From: Eubacteriaceae bacterium
GTDB lineage: Bacteria; Bacillota; Clostridia; Oscillospirales; Acutalibacteraceae
Assembly: GCA_021770095.1 (NCBI GenBank)
Contig: JAETRQ010000003.1
Span: 114,458-178,457, forward strand
Direction: 5' to 3'
Length of the DNA stretch: 64,000 nt
Under the pieces are notes generated by a model, which ran no database searches, was not told where the DNA came from, and worked only from the letters and a program-made list of their open reading frames with translations. How positions within the stretch are numbered: the stretch's first letter is position 1; each line of letters begins with the position of its first letter. Position numbers and translations under genes: made by a program. Shown one piece after another: positions 33,901 through 42,942 of this stretch.

Positions 33901-34440
33901 TATAAAGATAAAAGCCATGTAAAACTGTGCGGCATCATTATCCGCACTACTCTCAAGCAGACAAGAAACGGCGGCACAATGGCATTTGTGACCGTTGAGG
34001 ATTTGTATGGTTCTGTTGAGGTTATTGTTTTCCCAAATACTTTGGAAAAATATTCGGATTTGCTTTATGACGGCAGTGTTATAAGTGTTACCGGAAGTTT
34101 ATCTCTCGAGGAGCAAAAGGATGCAAAAATCCTTGCAAATGAGATTACTCTGCCGCCTGCAAGTGCGGATAAAAATGGACAGAACAACAATACCGAAGTG
34201 AAACAGAAAAAGAGAAAAATAGGTCTTTTTCTTCGTTTCAATAACAAAAATGATGAAAGAATTTATCTTGCAAAAAGAGTAACAACCATTTTTGAAGGAA
34301 CAATTCCGCTATATTTTTACTATATTGAGAGTGGAAAGTATGAATTACAGCCGAGAACAGACTTTGTTGAAGTGAATGAAACAGAGTTAAAAGAACTCAA
34401 ACGTATACTCGGTGACGAAAATGTGGTCTTTAAAAATTAA
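30994..34440 (+). CDS. dnaE: DNA polymerase III alpha subunit, DnaE type
   Basis: A 1148-residue replicative polymerase. The PHP domain opens with FTHLHTHTEFSLLDG and has DHGNMYG. The polymerase core has GPGRGSGAGSIAAYC and the catalytic PDFDIDF near residue 400. The C-terminal part has an OB fold (HVKLCGIIIRTTLKQTRNGG). No 3'-5' exonuclease insertion of the PolC type is visible. It ends the hprK-dnaE run. Confidence 0.95.
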   Translation: MFTHLHTHTEFSLLDGACRIEQLVQRAKSLGMQSLAITDHGNMYGAVDFYKACKSAGIKPVIGCEVYVAPRTRFDKDKVLDKDYNHLVLLCRNEIGYKNLIHMVSKSFTEGFYFKPRIDHDLLEKYHDGLICLSACLAGEIPQALLQKDYDKAKQTALWYYDVFGEGNYYLEIQDHTMPEQKIVLEGIKRLSRETDIPLVATNDVHYIEKKDARIQQVLICIATNHVIGEDTGLEFHADEFYLKSEDEMREVFADVPEAIDNTQAIVDKCNFDFEFGNTKLPYFETPDNMDHFEYFKLLCMQGMKKRYGSNPPQEYYDRLHYELDTVNKMGYTDYYLIVADFVSFAKNNHIPVGPGRGSGAGSIAAYCMGITDLDPMKYNLLFERFLNPERVSMPDFDIDFCYERRGEVIEYVTKKYGADHVAQIVTFGTLATRAAIRDVGRAMGMPYAQVDAVAKLVPSDFHITIEQAVNKSKELSALMAENPQVNELIETAKQVEGMPRNTSTHAAGVVITHNPVSSYVPLATNDGVPVTQYIMTTLEELGLLKMDFLGLRTLTVIDDAAKAAGVDIDNIPIDNDKDVYNLFSRGQTEGIFQFESSGMKQMLINLKPTALEDLIAATSLYRPGPAKQIDTFVENSHNPQKVTYITEALKPILENTYGCVVYQEQVMQIFRELAGYSYGRADIVRRAMSKKKIDVMQRERETFINGCNDNGIDENAANLIFDQMSDFAKYAFNKSHAACYALVAYRTAYLKCHYPAQFMAALMTSVLDQSNKIARYTAECKRIGLRLGPPDINTSMKGFTANGKVINYGLLGIKNVGSDFVDEIVEERKNGRFTDLMDFCKRMQEGHFNRRSVESLIRCGALDCFDTNRRQMLQALPSLITNLENYRQSTKYGQVGFFDIGQGEIMSLDFEVPDVAEFSKNELLKMEKEMTGLYLSGHPMDKYSDVCKDLGYADTIELIDAAKGENPKYKDKSHVKLCGIIIRTTLKQTRNGGTMAFVTVEDLYGSVEVIVFPNTLEKYSDLLYDGSVISVTGSLSLEEQKDAKILANEITLPPASADKNGQNNNTEVKQKKRKIGLFLRFNNKNDERIYLAKRVTTIFEGTIPLYFYYIESGKYELQPRTDFVEVNETELKELKRILGDENVVFKN

Positions 34441-34477
34441 GTTTTCGTTAATATTAAACTAAAAAACAGGTCAATAC

Positions 34478-34506
34478 TTGACATTTTTTTCACGAAATAT
34501 TAAAAT
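34478..34506 (+). promoter_or_regulatory. promoter of pfkA
   Basis: TTGACA (34478-34483), 17-base spacer with a T7 run, TAAAAT (34501-34506). A short inverted repeat TATCAT-ACATT-ATGATA follows in the leader, before SD AGGAGG. Confidence 0.82.
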
Positions 34507-34553
34507 ATCATCTATCGGTGTTATCATACATTATGATACAGGAGGAACCTATT

Positions 34554-35519
34554 ATGAAAACAATTGCAGTTTTAACAAGCGGTGGAGATGCTCCGGGTAT
34601 GAATGCTGCTGTTCGTGCAGTAGTTCGTACAGCCTGTAAAAACGGCGTCAAAGTATATGGCGTTATCCGTGGCTATAACGGACTTATTAACGGCGATTTT
34701 ATCGAAATGGATCTTCGCTCAGTTTCAGATATTATTAATCGTGGCGGTACAGTTCTTTATTCAGCACGTTCCGTTGAGTTTGCTACTGAAGAAGGTATGC
34801 GCAAAGCAATTCGTACCTGTCAGGAATGGGGAATTGAAGGCATTGTAGTTATCGGCGGTGACGGTTCATTCCGCGGTGCAAGGGATTTGTCTGAAAGAGG
34901 AATTCCGTGTGTTGGTATCCCCGGTACAATCGACAACGATATTGCTTGTTGTGATTATACAATCGGTTATGATACCTGCCTCAATACAATTATGGAAATG
35001 GTAGACAGACTTCGTGATACAAGTGAAAGTCATGACCGCTGCACTGTTGTTGAAGTTATGGGCAGAAGAGCAGGTTATCTTGCACTCAATGCGGGTATTG
35101 CTGTCGGAGCAACTGCCATCTTGATTCCTGAAGTGGAATTTGATATTGAAAAACATGTTATTGAGCGTATGGAAAGTACACAGAGAACAGGCAAAAAGCA
35201 CTTTATTATTATTGTTGCCGAAGGTGTCGGTGTTGATGTTGATGAATTGGCAAAAGAAATTCAGGCACGCACAGGCGTTGAATCCCGTTCCCTTACACTC
35301 GGTCATGTTCAGCGTGGCGGATATGCTACTGTTAAGGACAGAGTAATGGCAACACGTATGGGCAATTATGCAGTAAAACTTCTTATGAACAATGTAGGCA
35401 ATCGTGTGGTTGCTGCACAAAAAGAAGAAGTTGTCGACTTTGATATATTTGAAGCACTCAATATGAAAAAGTCGATTGATATGGAACTTTATAACATCGC
35501 CCACGAGGTTTCAATTTAA
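34554..35519 (+). CDS. pfkA: ATP-dependent 6-phosphofructokinase
   Basis: A 321-residue PfkA, the committed step of glycolysis (fructose 6-phosphate to 1,6-bisphosphate). MKTIAVLTSGGDAPGMNAAV binds ATP, VIGGDGSFRGA and PGTIDNDI form the active site, and VEVMGRRAGYLAL is the sugar-phosphate site. GGDG indicates ATP rather than PPi use. ATG 34554 has CAGGAGGAAC upstream. Single gene with its own promoter and terminator. Confidence 0.95.
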   Translation: MKTIAVLTSGGDAPGMNAAVRAVVRTACKNGVKVYGVIRGYNGLINGDFIEMDLRSVSDIINRGGTVLYSARSVEFATEEGMRKAIRTCQEWGIEGIVVIGGDGSFRGARDLSERGIPCVGIPGTIDNDIACCDYTIGYDTCLNTIMEMVDRLRDTSESHDRCTVVEVMGRRAGYLALNAGIAVGATAILIPEVEFDIEKHVIERMESTQRTGKKHFIIIVAEGVGVDVDELAKEIQARTGVESRSLTLGHVQRGGYATVKDRVMATRMGNYAVKLLMNNVGNRVVAAQKEEVVDFDIFEALNMKKSIDMELYNIAHEVSI

Positions 35520-35569
35520 GTTAAAATTAAAATAATACAAAAATTGCTATTTAACATTTTAAAATTTTT

Positions 35570-35600
35570 AAGGACATCTTTGAGATGTCCTTATTTTTTT
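35570..35600 (+). terminator. rho-independent terminator after pfkA
   Basis: Perfect ten-base arms AAGGACATCT (35570-35579) and AGATGTCCTT (35583-35592) with a TTG loop, followed by ATTTTTTTG. Confidence 0.9.
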
Positions 35601-35626
35601 GTCAATACTATAATCGGTGATTTATT

Positions 35627-36829
35627 TTGAAAAAGATTATTCGAATTGCAGATGTTTGTTTTGCAGTAGTATTATGTGTAATTTATTCTTTTATTGGATT
35701 TGGTACAGTTTTCCTGCCGAGTGAGATTAATACTTATACTTCTAAAAGTATTAATTATAAAACATTTTATTCATTGGATATTTCTGATGATTCTCAGGTT
35801 GATTATCAGGGCAGTCAAAGAGTTTCACCGTATGAAAGTGAAATTAAACTGCTTGGAGTTATTCCTGTCAAAACAACAACAGTCACTCAGATTGAACCAA
35901 CCAATGTATATGTGAGCGGTGAAAGCTTTGGTATAAAACTTTATACTGACGGCGTTATTGTTGTGGGAACCAAGGATGTTCAAATTGACGGAGGAAAATG
36001 CAATCCAGCAAAAGAGGCAGGGCTTGAAAAAGGTGATATTATTGTTGATATTAACGGTGAAAAAATGGTCTCATCAACACAGGTTGAGGATGTGTTCAAC
36101 GACAATAACGGCAAAGAATACAGAATAAAAGTAAAAAGAAATGGTAATTTTAAAACATTTACACTTACCCCCGTTTATTCACCAAGTGAAGGTAAGTATA
36201 AAGTAGGTGTCTGGGTAAGGGATTCAACTGCCGGTATCGGCACAGTAACTTTCTATAACCCAAATAACAATACAATTGCGGCATTGGGGCATCCGATAAC
36301 AGATGTTGATACAAATGAAATTATGCCAATCCTGAATGGTGAAGCGGTTCAGGCTCAGGTAACAAAGTTGTATAAAAGCAGGGATGGCGAAACAGGTTCG
36401 TTATGCTGTGATTTTTCAAATGATACAATAGGCAGTCTCAGCCTGAACAGCGACTGCGGAATTTACGGGAAGTATGAGTGTAATGTTTCTGACAAGCAAA
36501 TTTATGAAGTTGCGGTTTCACAGGAAGTCGAGAAAGGTCCTGCAAAATTAATTTGCACACTCGATGCCAGCGGACCGAAAGCGTACGCAATTGAAATCAC
36601 TAAAATTTCTTTCAGAGAAAATAATAGTGAAAAAAATATGGTCATCAAAGTAACAGATAAAGAACTTATTGAAAAAACAGGCGGTATTGTTCAGGGTATG
36701 TCCGGATCTCCTATTATCCAAAACGGTAAGCTTATTGGAGCACTTACGCACGTGATTGTTGACAATCCTGAAAAGGGTTATGCAATATTTGCGGAAAAAA
36801 TGGTCAAAGAGTCGAACAATGTAAAATAA
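35627..36829 (+). CDS. spoIVB: sporulation signalling peptidase SpoIVB
   Basis: A 400-residue serine peptidase (family S55) that signals from the forespore to activate pro-sigma-K processing in Bacillus. An N-terminal membrane anchor (about 7-29) is followed by a PDZ domain (about 98-180) and the peptidase with His222 (ALGHPITD) and Ser361 (GMSGSP). ALTHVIVDNPEKGYAIFAE is a conserved tail. TTG 35627 is the start, with GGTGA at a good distance. It stands directly before spo0A, as in many spore formers. Confidence 0.95.
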   Translation: MKKIIRIADVCFAVVLCVIYSFIGFGTVFLPSEINTYTSKSINYKTFYSLDISDDSQVDYQGSQRVSPYESEIKLLGVIPVKTTTVTQIEPTNVYVSGESFGIKLYTDGVIVVGTKDVQIDGGKCNPAKEAGLEKGDIIVDINGEKMVSSTQVEDVFNDNNGKEYRIKVKRNGNFKTFTLTPVYSPSEGKYKVGVWVRDSTAGIGTVTFYNPNNNTIAALGHPITDVDTNEIMPILNGEAVQAQVTKLYKSRDGETGSLCCDFSNDTIGSLSLNSDCGIYGKYECNVSDKQIYEVAVSQEVEKGPAKLICTLDASGPKAYAIEITKISFRENNSEKNMVIKVTDKELIEKTGGIVQGMSGSPIIQNGKLIGALTHVIVDNPEKGYAIFAEKMVKESNNVK

Positions 36830-36904
36830 TGCAGGATTTTTTATCAGAAAAAATCATAAATTTCGATATTGTGAAAAGATTTTACAAAAAATAGTGAAAA
36901 AGTA

Positions 36905-36933
36905 TTGCATTTTAGGTTTTTATATGGTAATAT
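36905..36933 (+). promoter_or_regulatory. promoter of spo0A
   Basis: TTGCAT (36905-36910), 17-base spacer, TAATAT (36928-36933), followed by the SD AAGGAGGG at 36949-36956. A vegetative-type promoter; I see no clear sigma-H element. Confidence 0.68.
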
Positions 36934-36963
36934 GTGGAAGAGATATTTAAGGAGGGTTTACCT

Positions 36964-37731
36964 ATGAAAACCAATTTAAAAGTGCTGATTGCTGACGATT
37001 CTCTGCAATTTGGCAAAGAATGTCAAAAAGAATTAAAATCAGACGGATTTGATGTTATCCTTACAAGCAAAGACGGAAGCAAAGTGATTTCTGTTTTTGA
37101 TACACAGCATATAGATGTTATTGTAATGGATGCTTTTATGACGAACGAAGATGCGATTGACGTGCTTGAACATATTAATTCTTCTGCTAATGAAAAACCG
37201 CTTATTGTTCTTTTATCTTCGGTTGATTCTCAGGATTTTGAAGAACAGATGGTAAGAGCAGGTGTTGATTATTATTTCATCAAGCCAGTCAAACCCGTTT
37301 CGGTAGCCAAGCGTGTCAGCCGTCTTGCATCGTGGAAAGCAGAGAAAAAGAAAATGGATACAGCATTCACAAATGATGCAGATATTGAAGTCGTTATCTC
37401 TGATATTATGCGTCAGATTGGAGTGCCGGCACATATCAAAGGTTATCAGTACTTAAGAACTGCTATCAAACTTTCAATAGAAGACAGTGAAATGCTCGGT
37501 TCTGTAACCAAAGTTTTATATCCGACTGTTGCAAAGACATATAATACCACTGCTTCAAGAGTAGAAAGAGCAATAAGGCATGCGATTGAAGTTGCTTGGG
37601 ACAGAGGTGATGTTGATGTATTGTCATCCTATTTCGGATATACAATTCAGTCACAAAGAGGTAAGCCAACAAACAGTGAATTTATTGCAATGATTGCAGA
37701 CAATCTGAAACTAACATTAAAGATTGCTTAA
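36964..37731 (+). CDS. spo0A: sporulation master regulator Spo0A
   Basis: A 255-residue response regulator that starts sporulation. The receiver has Asp11/Asp12 (IADDS), phosphoacceptor Asp56 (VIVMDAFM) and Lys107 (FIKPVKP). The C-terminal Spo0A DNA-binding domain is well kept ([46 protein letters not shown]). The loop after Asp56 reads AFMTNEDA instead of the usual IIMPHLDG, an unusual receiver. SD GGAGGG precedes ATG 36964. Confidence 0.93.
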   Translation: MKTNLKVLIADDSLQFGKECQKELKSDGFDVILTSKDGSKVISVFDTQHIDVIVMDAFMTNEDAIDVLEHINSSANEKPLIVLLSSVDSQDFEEQMVRAGVDYYFIKPVKPVSVAKRVSRLASWKAEKKKMDTAFTNDADIEVVISDIMRQIGVPAHIKGYQYLRTAIKLSIEDSEMLGSVTKVLYPTVAKTYNTTASRVERAIRHAIEVAWDRGDVDVLSSYFGYTIQSQRGKPTNSEFIAMIADNLKLTLKIA

Positions 37732-37784
37732 TGTTAAAATAATTTTTTAATTCCTAATATATCTAATTATATTTAAAAAACTAT

Positions 37785-37833
37785 ATCTTGTGGTGAAAAT
37801 GGCATTATAGCTATAAACACCACAAGATTTTTC
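37785..37833 (+). terminator. rho-independent terminator after spo0A
   Basis: Perfect 11-base arms ATCTTGTGGTG (37785-37795) and CACCACAAGAT (37818-37828), then TTTTT. Confidence 0.82.
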
Positions 37834-37915
37834 TTTTGTGCATTTTTACAGAAATTTTACAAATAAATTCGTTAAAACTGCACAAGAAAATTTTTGAAAA
37901 AGTTGTAAAATTTCC

Positions 37916-37944
37916 TTGACAACAGGCAATATATAATATATAAT
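37916..37944 (+). promoter_or_regulatory. perfect-consensus promoter of the S10 ribosomal operon
   Basis: TTGACA (37916-37921), 17-base spacer, TATAAT (37939-37944), an exact housekeeping consensus, as fits a heavily expressed ribosomal operon. Confidence 0.93.
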
Positions 37945-37951
37945 AAACAGG

Positions 37952-38250
37952 CTTGCGGAATAGGTGAGTTATATATTTATATATTACTGACTGATTCTTG
38001 CATATAGATATGCGATGATGTGTAAGGTGGCGTCTTAACCCAGACGGGAATTTACACGGAGTATGTCCGATTTTAAACCGGGCGAAAATGACCGATAGGT
38101 AACTAGCGTATAGTCAGCGACTTGCGAACACTGGCTAAAGGTGCGTTATTTCTCTGCCCGAATGAAATTCGTCATTCGGTTTTATTTACAGAGAGGGTTG
38201 AAACACACGGACGCGTGGTAACTAATTCGGTAACTCGCACCATAATTTTT
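37952..38250 (+). ncRNA. large structured leader RNA of the S10 operon
   Basis: About 300 transcribed bases precede rpsJ with no ORF. Helices visible by eye: GCATA/TATGC near 38000; GTGTAA (38020-38025)/TTACAC (38052-38057) enclosing CGTCT/AGACG; CGGA/TCCG (38057-38069); AGTCAG/CTGGCT (38112-38136); GGTGCG (38140-38145)/CGCACC (38236-38241) enclosing TCTCTG (38151-38156)/CAGAGA (38189-38194), which encloses CCGAATGA/TCATTCGG (38158-38179). This suggests an autogenous control element. I do not recognise the class. Confidence 0.6.
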
Positions 38251-38264
38251 CAGGAGGAAATAAC

Positions 38265-38579
38265 ATGGCAGCAAGTAAAGTTAAGATTCGAATCAGACTT
38301 AAAGGCTATGATCACAGTCTTGTTGATCAGGCTGCTGAAAAGATTGTTGAAACAGCTAAGAGAACAGGCGCACAGGTTAGCGGTCCTATTCCTCTTCCGA
38401 CAGAGATTGAAAAAATAACAATCCTTCGTGCTGTTCACAAGTACAAAGACAGCCGTGAGCAATTCGAACAAAGAACACACAAAAGACTTATTGACATTCT
38501 CAGACCATCAAACAAAACGGTTGAAGCGTTAACAAGTCTTGAACTTCCAGCTGGCGTTGAGATTGAAATCAAACTCTAA
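38265..38579 (+). CDS. rpsJ: 30S ribosomal protein S10
   Basis: A 104-residue S10, also NusE in antitermination. [20 protein letters not shown] at the N-terminus and [20 protein letters not shown] are diagnostic. AGGAGG lies before ATG 38265. First gene of the S10-spc-alpha cluster, behind the long leader. Confidence 0.97.
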   Translation: MAASKVKIRIRLKGYDHSLVDQAAEKIVETAKRTGAQVSGPIPLPTEIEKITILRAVHKYKDSREQFEQRTHKRLIDILRPSNKTVEALTSLELPAGVEIEIKL

Positions 38580-38637
38580 TCGCTGCTGAGGTCATGTTGG
38601 GTAAAACCAACCAATAACCAAAGGAGGAAATAAAATC

Positions 38638-39270
38638 ATGAAAAAAGGTCTTATCGGCAAAAAGATTGGCATGACTCAGATTTTCGATGAAAACGGAAAA
38701 GTAATTCCGGTAACAGTAGTTGAAGCTGGTCCTTGCACAGTAACACAGATTAAGACAATGGACAACGATGGTTATGAAGCAATCCAGGTTGGCTTTGGTG
38801 ATGTTAAAGTATCACGAGTTAATAAGCCAATGAAGGGTCACTTCGACAAGGCAGACGTTGCTCCGAAGAAAACACTCAAAGAATTCCGTCTTGAAAGTAT
38901 TGAAGGAATTGAAGTTGGCAACATCCTTAAAGCTGACATATTTGAAGTTGGCGAAGTAGTAGATGTTAAGGGAACAAGCAAGGGTCACGGAACAGCAGGC
39001 GCAATTAAGCGTTGGAACTTCTCAAGACTCAGAATGACACACGGTACAGGTCCTAACCACCGTCACGCAGGTTCACTCGGTGCTTGTTCAAGCCCTTCAA
39101 GAGTATTCAAGGGTAAGAAGATGGCAGGTCACTACGGTCACGAAGCAGTAACAGTTCAGAACCTCAAGATTGCTAAGATTGATGCAGAAAACAATCTTAT
39201 CGCAATCAAAGGTGCAATCCCTGGTCCAAAGGGCGGAATTGTTGTTATTGCAGACGCAGTTAAAGCTTAA
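38638..39270 (+). CDS. rplC: 50S ribosomal protein L3
   Basis: A 210-residue L3, one of the first proteins in 50S assembly. [19 protein letters not shown] opens it; [17 protein letters not shown] and [18 protein letters not shown] form the loop reaching the peptidyl-transferase centre. Strong SD (AAAGGAGG) upstream. Confidence 0.97.
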   Translation: MKKGLIGKKIGMTQIFDENGKVIPVTVVEAGPCTVTQIKTMDNDGYEAIQVGFGDVKVSRVNKPMKGHFDKADVAPKKTLKEFRLESIEGIEVGNILKADIFEVGEVVDVKGTSKGHGTAGAIKRWNFSRLRMTHGTGPNHRHAGSLGACSSPSRVFKGKKMAGHYGHEAVTVQNLKIAKIDAENNLIAIKGAIPGPKGGIVVIADAVKA

Positions 39271-39287
39271 CGAAAGGAGAGATAATA

Positions 39288-39911
39288 ATGGCACAGGTTC
39301 AGGTTTATAACCAGGAAGGTAAGAAAACTTCAAAATTGGAACTTGCTGATTCAGTATTCGGTATTGAACCAAACACATCAGCAATGCATCTTGCAGTGGT
39401 TAGTTATCTTGCTAATCAGCGTCAGGGCACACAGTCAACTCTCACTCGTTCAGAAGTAAGCGGTGGCGGTGCAAAGCCTTGGAGACAAAAGGGTACAGGT
39501 CGTGCTCGTCAGGGTTCAATTCGCAGCCCGCAGTGGACACACGGCGGAATTGCTCTTGGCCCTAAGCCAAGAAAATATAAGGTTGAACTTAACAAGAAAG
39601 TTAAGAGACTTGCTATGAAGTCTGCACTTTCAAGTAAAGTTGCTGCTAATGAAATGATGGTAATCAACAAAGTTGAACTTGAAGCAATCAAGACAAAGGC
39701 TGTTGTTGATATGCTTGCAGCTCTTAAAGCAGCAAAGAAAACTCTTATCGTAACATCAGAAACTGATGAAAAAATTTATAAGAGTGCTCGTAACATTGAG
39801 GGCGTTAAGGTTGTTACAGTTAACACACTTTGTGTTTATGATATTCTCAACTGTGACTCATTCGTAGTTCTCAAGGACGCAGCAAAGAAAATTGAGGAGG
39901 TATATGCATAA
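39288..39911 (+). CDS. rplD: 50S ribosomal protein L4
   Basis: A 207-residue L4. The exit-tunnel loop is seen as [20 protein letters not shown], with [12 protein letters not shown] after it. In E. coli L4 controls the S10 operon through the leader; whether that holds for the leader found here is unknown. It shares its last base with the L23 start (39911). Confidence 0.97.
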   Translation: MAQVQVYNQEGKKTSKLELADSVFGIEPNTSAMHLAVVSYLANQRQGTQSTLTRSEVSGGGAKPWRQKGTGRARQGSIRSPQWTHGGIALGPKPRKYKVELNKKVKRLAMKSALSSKVAANEMMVINKVELEAIKTKAVVDMLAALKAAKKTLIVTSETDEKIYKSARNIEGVKVVTVNTLCVYDILNCDSFVVLKDAAKKIEEVYA

Positions 39912-40207
39912 TGAAAACTGCTCAAGACATTATCATCAAGCCAATCATCACTGAAGAATCAATGATGGGTATTATGATGAAAAAATATACCTTCAAAGTT
40001 GCGAAGGATGCTAATAAAATCGAGATTGCTAAGGCTGTTGAAGAAGTTTTCCCGGGCACTAAGGTTGCTAAGGTAAACACAATCAATGTTCGCGGCCGTA
40101 AGCGTCGTCAGGGTATGAATGTAGGCTATACTCCATCTTGGAAGAAAGCTGTTGTTACTCTTACTGAAGATTCAAAAGAAATTGAATTCTTCAACGATAT
40201 GATGTAA
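39911..40207 (+). CDS. rplW: 50S ribosomal protein L23
   Basis: A 98-residue L23 at the tunnel exit, docking site for SRP and trigger factor. IIIKPIITEESMM, the basic loop INVRGRKRRQGMNVGYTPSW and VTLTEDSKEIEFF are typical. Translation is probably coupled to rplD. Confidence 0.96.
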   Translation: MKTAQDIIIKPIITEESMMGIMMKKYTFKVAKDANKIEIAKAVEEVFPGTKVAKVNTINVRGRKRRQGMNVGYTPSWKKAVVTLTEDSKEIEFFNDMM

Positions 40208-40210
40208 TCA

Positions 40211-40282
40211 CATACCTATTATATAATAGTAAAGAGCTTTTTGCTCATTAAGCAACAAAATGATTTCGGATGATGAGGTATG
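40211..40282 (+). other. inverted repeats between rplW and rplB
   Basis: The 120-base gap holds CATACCT (40211-40217) matched by AGGTATG (40276-40282), with smaller hairpins TATTATATAATA and GAGC-TTTT-GCTC inside. It is longer and more structured than the other gaps in the cluster, and might be an RNA-processing or translation-control site. Confidence 0.4.
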
Positions 40283-40327
40283 AAAGGTGCCATCCTTTCG
40301 CAAAGTTATCCGGAAAGGAGAAAAGAA

Positions 40328-41161
40328 ATGGCAATTAAGAATTACAAGCCGACTACTCCTTCAAGGAGAAATATGTCAGTAACTGATTATTCTTCTCTCT
40401 CAAAAGTTGCACCTGAAAAATCTTTGCTTGAACCACTCAACAAGAAATCAGGCCGTAACTCATACGGAAGAATCACAGTTCGTCATCGTGGCGGCGGAAA
40501 CAGAAGAAAGTATCGTGTAATCGACTTTAAGAGAAATAAGTTTGATATTCCTGCTACTGTTAAGACAATTGAATATGATCCAAACAGAAGCGCACATATC
40601 GCTCTTATTCAGTATGAAGATGGTGTAAAGAGTTACATCACTGCTCCTGAAGGTCTTAAAGTTGGTGCAACAGTAATGGCTGGTCCGAATGCGGACATTA
40701 TCCCCGGTAATGCACTTGCACTTAAGGATATGCCTGTTGGTACAATCGTTCACAACGTAGAACTTTATCCAGGAAATGGTGCTCAGCTTGCTCGTTCAGC
40801 AGGTAACAGCGCTCAGTTGATGGCTCTTGAAGGACCTTATGCTCTTCTCAGACTTCCATCAGGTGAACTTCGTAACGTTCCGAGAGATTGTATGGCAACT
40901 GTTGGTGTTGTTGGTAACACTGACCACGCTAATGTTAAAATCGGTAAAGCAGGTCGTAAACGCAATATGGGCTGGAGACCTACAGTTCGTGGTTCTGTTA
41001 TGAACCCGAATGACCACCCTCACGGTGGTGGTGAAGGTAAATCACCTATCGGACGTCCCGGTCCTTGTACACCTTGGGGTAAACCTGCTCTTGGTTATAA
41101 GACACGTAATAAAAAGAAGGCATCTAACAAGATGATCGTTCGCCGTCGTAACGGTAAATAA
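40328..41161 (+). CDS. rplB: 50S ribosomal protein L2
   Basis: A 277-residue L2, needed for subunit joining and peptidyl transfer. [20 protein letters not shown] and the C-terminal [20 protein letters not shown] (with the conserved His) are diagnostic. ATG 40328 follows GGAAAGGAG; an upstream in-frame ATG at 40280 lies in the structured gap and is not family-like. Confidence 0.97.
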   Translation: MAIKNYKPTTPSRRNMSVTDYSSLSKVAPEKSLLEPLNKKSGRNSYGRITVRHRGGGNRRKYRVIDFKRNKFDIPATVKTIEYDPNRSAHIALIQYEDGVKSYITAPEGLKVGATVMAGPNADIIPGNALALKDMPVGTIVHNVELYPGNGAQLARSAGNSAQLMALEGPYALLRLPSGELRNVPRDCMATVGVVGNTDHANVKIGKAGRKRNMGWRPTVRGSVMNPNDHPHGGGEGKSPIGRPGPCTPWGKPALGYKTRNKKKASNKMIVRRRNGK

Positions 41162-41181
41162 GAAGAAAGGAGAAGATTAAA

Positions 41182-41454
41182 ATGAGTAGAAGTACTAAAA
41201 AAGGACCTTATGTAGAAGAAAGCCTCTACAAGAAGGTTGAAGCACTTAATGCTTCAGGTGATAAGCAAGTTATCAAAACTTGGTCAAGAAGTTCAACAAT
41301 CTTCCCTGAATTCGTAGGACACACATTTGCTGTTCATGACGGAAGAAAGCATGTCCCTGTATATGTTACAGAAGATATGGTTGGACACAAACTTGGTGAA
41401 TTTGCACCAACAAGAACATTCAGAGGCCACGCAGGCTCAAAGACATCTAAGTAA
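41182..41454 (+). CDS. rpsS: 30S ribosomal protein S19
   Basis: A 90-residue S19. [38 protein letters not shown] and [15 protein letters not shown] are family hallmarks. GAAAGGAG precedes the start. Confidence 0.97.
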   Translation: MSRSTKKGPYVEESLYKKVEALNASGDKQVIKTWSRSSTIFPEFVGHTFAVHDGRKHVPVYVTEDMVGHKLGEFAPTRTFRGHAGSKTSK

Positions 41455-41471
41455 TCGAAAGGAGAATTATT

Positions 41472-41810
41472 ATGGAAGCAACAGCAAAAGCAACATATGT
41501 CCGTATCTCTCCTAGAAAGGTGCAGATTGTTCTTGATTTGATTAGAAATCAGCCTGCTGACAAGGCTTTGGCTATTCTTCAGTACACACCAAAGGCTGCT
41601 TGTGAACCGGTTAAGAAAGTTCTTAAGTCAGCAATGGCAAACGCTGAGAACAATAACAATATGGACACATCAAGATTATTTGTAAGTTACTGCAATGCAA
41701 CTCCTGGTCCGATACTCAAGAGAGTTCAGCCAAGAGCACAGGGCAGAGCATACAGAATTAATAAAAGAACATCACACATCACCATTACCGTTAAGGAAAT
41801 GGAAGACTAA
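41472..41810 (+). CDS. rplV: 50S ribosomal protein L22
   Basis: A 112-residue L22. [20 protein letters not shown] and the tunnel-loop part [20 protein letters not shown] with SHITITV are characteristic. This loop is a known site of macrolide resistance changes in other species; it looks ordinary here. Confidence 0.97.
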   Translation: MEATAKATYVRISPRKVQIVLDLIRNQPADKALAILQYTPKAACEPVKKVLKSAMANAENNNNMDTSRLFVSYCNATPGPILKRVQPRAQGRAYRINKRTSHITITVKEMED

Positions 41811-41827
41811 GCGAGGAGGAAGAGTTA

Positions 41828-42520
41828 ATGGGACAGAAATGTAATCCAACCGGATTAAGAATCGGTGTTATTAAGAACTGGGACTCTCGCTGGTATGCTA
41901 AAAAAGGTGAGTTCGGTGATACACTTGTAGAAGATTACAATCTTCGTAAGTATCTCCTCAAGTCACTTTACGGCGCAGGTGTTCCAAAAGTAGAAATCGA
42001 AAGAGACGCAAAAAGAGTAAGAATCAACATCCACTGTGCAAAACCGGGTATGGTTATCGGTAAGCAGGGTGCTGAAATTGAAAAACTCAAGGCTCTCTGT
42101 GCTAAGAAGTTGGGCAAAAGCACAAACGAAGTTTTCATCAACATTGTTGAAATCAAGCAGCCTGACCTCGATGCTACTCTCGTAGCACAAAATGTTGCTC
42201 AGCAGCTTGAAAGACGTGTATCTTTCAGAAGAGCAGTTAAAGGTGCTATCAGAAATACAATGAGACTTGGTGCTCGTGGTATTAAGATTATGGTTTCAGG
42301 AAGAATCGGCGGTGCAGAAATCGCTCGTTCAGAAACTTATAAAGAAGGTACTATTCCGCTTCAGACAATTCGTGCTGACATTGATTATGGTTTTGCAGAA
42401 GCAAACACAACTTATGGTAAAATCGGTGTTAAGACATGGATTTATCAGGGCGAAGTACTTCGCGAATCTCGTAACAAGAATAAGAAGAGATCAAATCGTA
42501 GGGAAGGGGGAAAAAGATAA
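41828..42520 (+). CDS. rpsC: 30S ribosomal protein S3
   Basis: A 230-residue S3 with the KH domain ([14 protein letters not shown]) and [16 protein letters not shown] in the C-terminal domain. Starts [20 protein letters not shown], as usual. It forms part of the mRNA entry channel. Its stop shares a base with the rplP start. Confidence 0.97.
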   Translation: MGQKCNPTGLRIGVIKNWDSRWYAKKGEFGDTLVEDYNLRKYLLKSLYGAGVPKVEIERDAKRVRINIHCAKPGMVIGKQGAEIEKLKALCAKKLGKSTNEVFINIVEIKQPDLDATLVAQNVAQQLERRVSFRRAVKGAIRNTMRLGARGIKIMVSGRIGGAEIARSETYKEGTIPLQTIRADIDYGFAEANTTYGKIGVKTWIYQGEVLRESRNKNKKRSNRREGGKR

Positions 42521-42942
42521 TGCTATTACCAAAGCGTGTTAAGCACAGAAAGCAGCACAGAGGTCGTATGACCGGTGTAGCAACAAGAGGTAATAAGGTA
42601 ACTTATGGTGAGTTTGGTCTTCAGACTACTGAACCTGCATGGATTACAGCAGCACAGATTGAAGCTGCCCGTATTGCTATGACTCGTTACACAAAGCGTG
42701 GCGGTAAAGTATGGATCAAAATTTTCCCAGATAAGCCTATTACAGCAAGACCTGCCGATACTCGTATGGGTAAAGGTAAAGGTAACGTTGACTACTGGGT
42801 AGCAGTAGTTAAACCGGGCAGAGTTATGTTTGAACTCGGCGGTGTTAGCGAGGATGTAGCACGTGAGGCTATGAGACTTGCAGCAAACAAACTTCCTGTT
42901 AAATGTAAGTTTGTTAAGAAAGAAGAAGGGGGCGAGCAGTAA
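42520..42942 (+). CDS. rplP: 50S ribosomal protein L16
   Basis: A 140-residue L16, near the A-site t[21 protein letters not shown] and [20 protein letters not shown] are diagnostic. It overlaps rpsC by one base and rpmC by one base, so the three are translationally coupled. Confidence 0.97.
   Translation: MLLPKRVKHRKQHRGRMTGVATRGNKVTYGEFGLQTTEPAWITAAQIEAARIAMTRYTKRGGKVWIKIFPDKPITARPADTRMGKGKGNVDYWVAVVKPGRVMFELGGVSEDVAREAMRLAANKLPVKCKFVKKEEGGEQ

Noticed and set aside
34866..35504. 212-residue minus-strand ORF inside pfkA
   Set aside because: Cysteine- and asparagine-rich shadow typical of antisense frames of AT-rich genes.
38158..38187. Hairpin CCGAATGA/TCATTCGG plus TTTT as a terminator in the S10 leader
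   Set aside because: The T run is short and the surrounding bases TCTCTG/CAGAGA pair across it, so it fits better as an inner helix of the leader; attenuation cannot be fully excluded.
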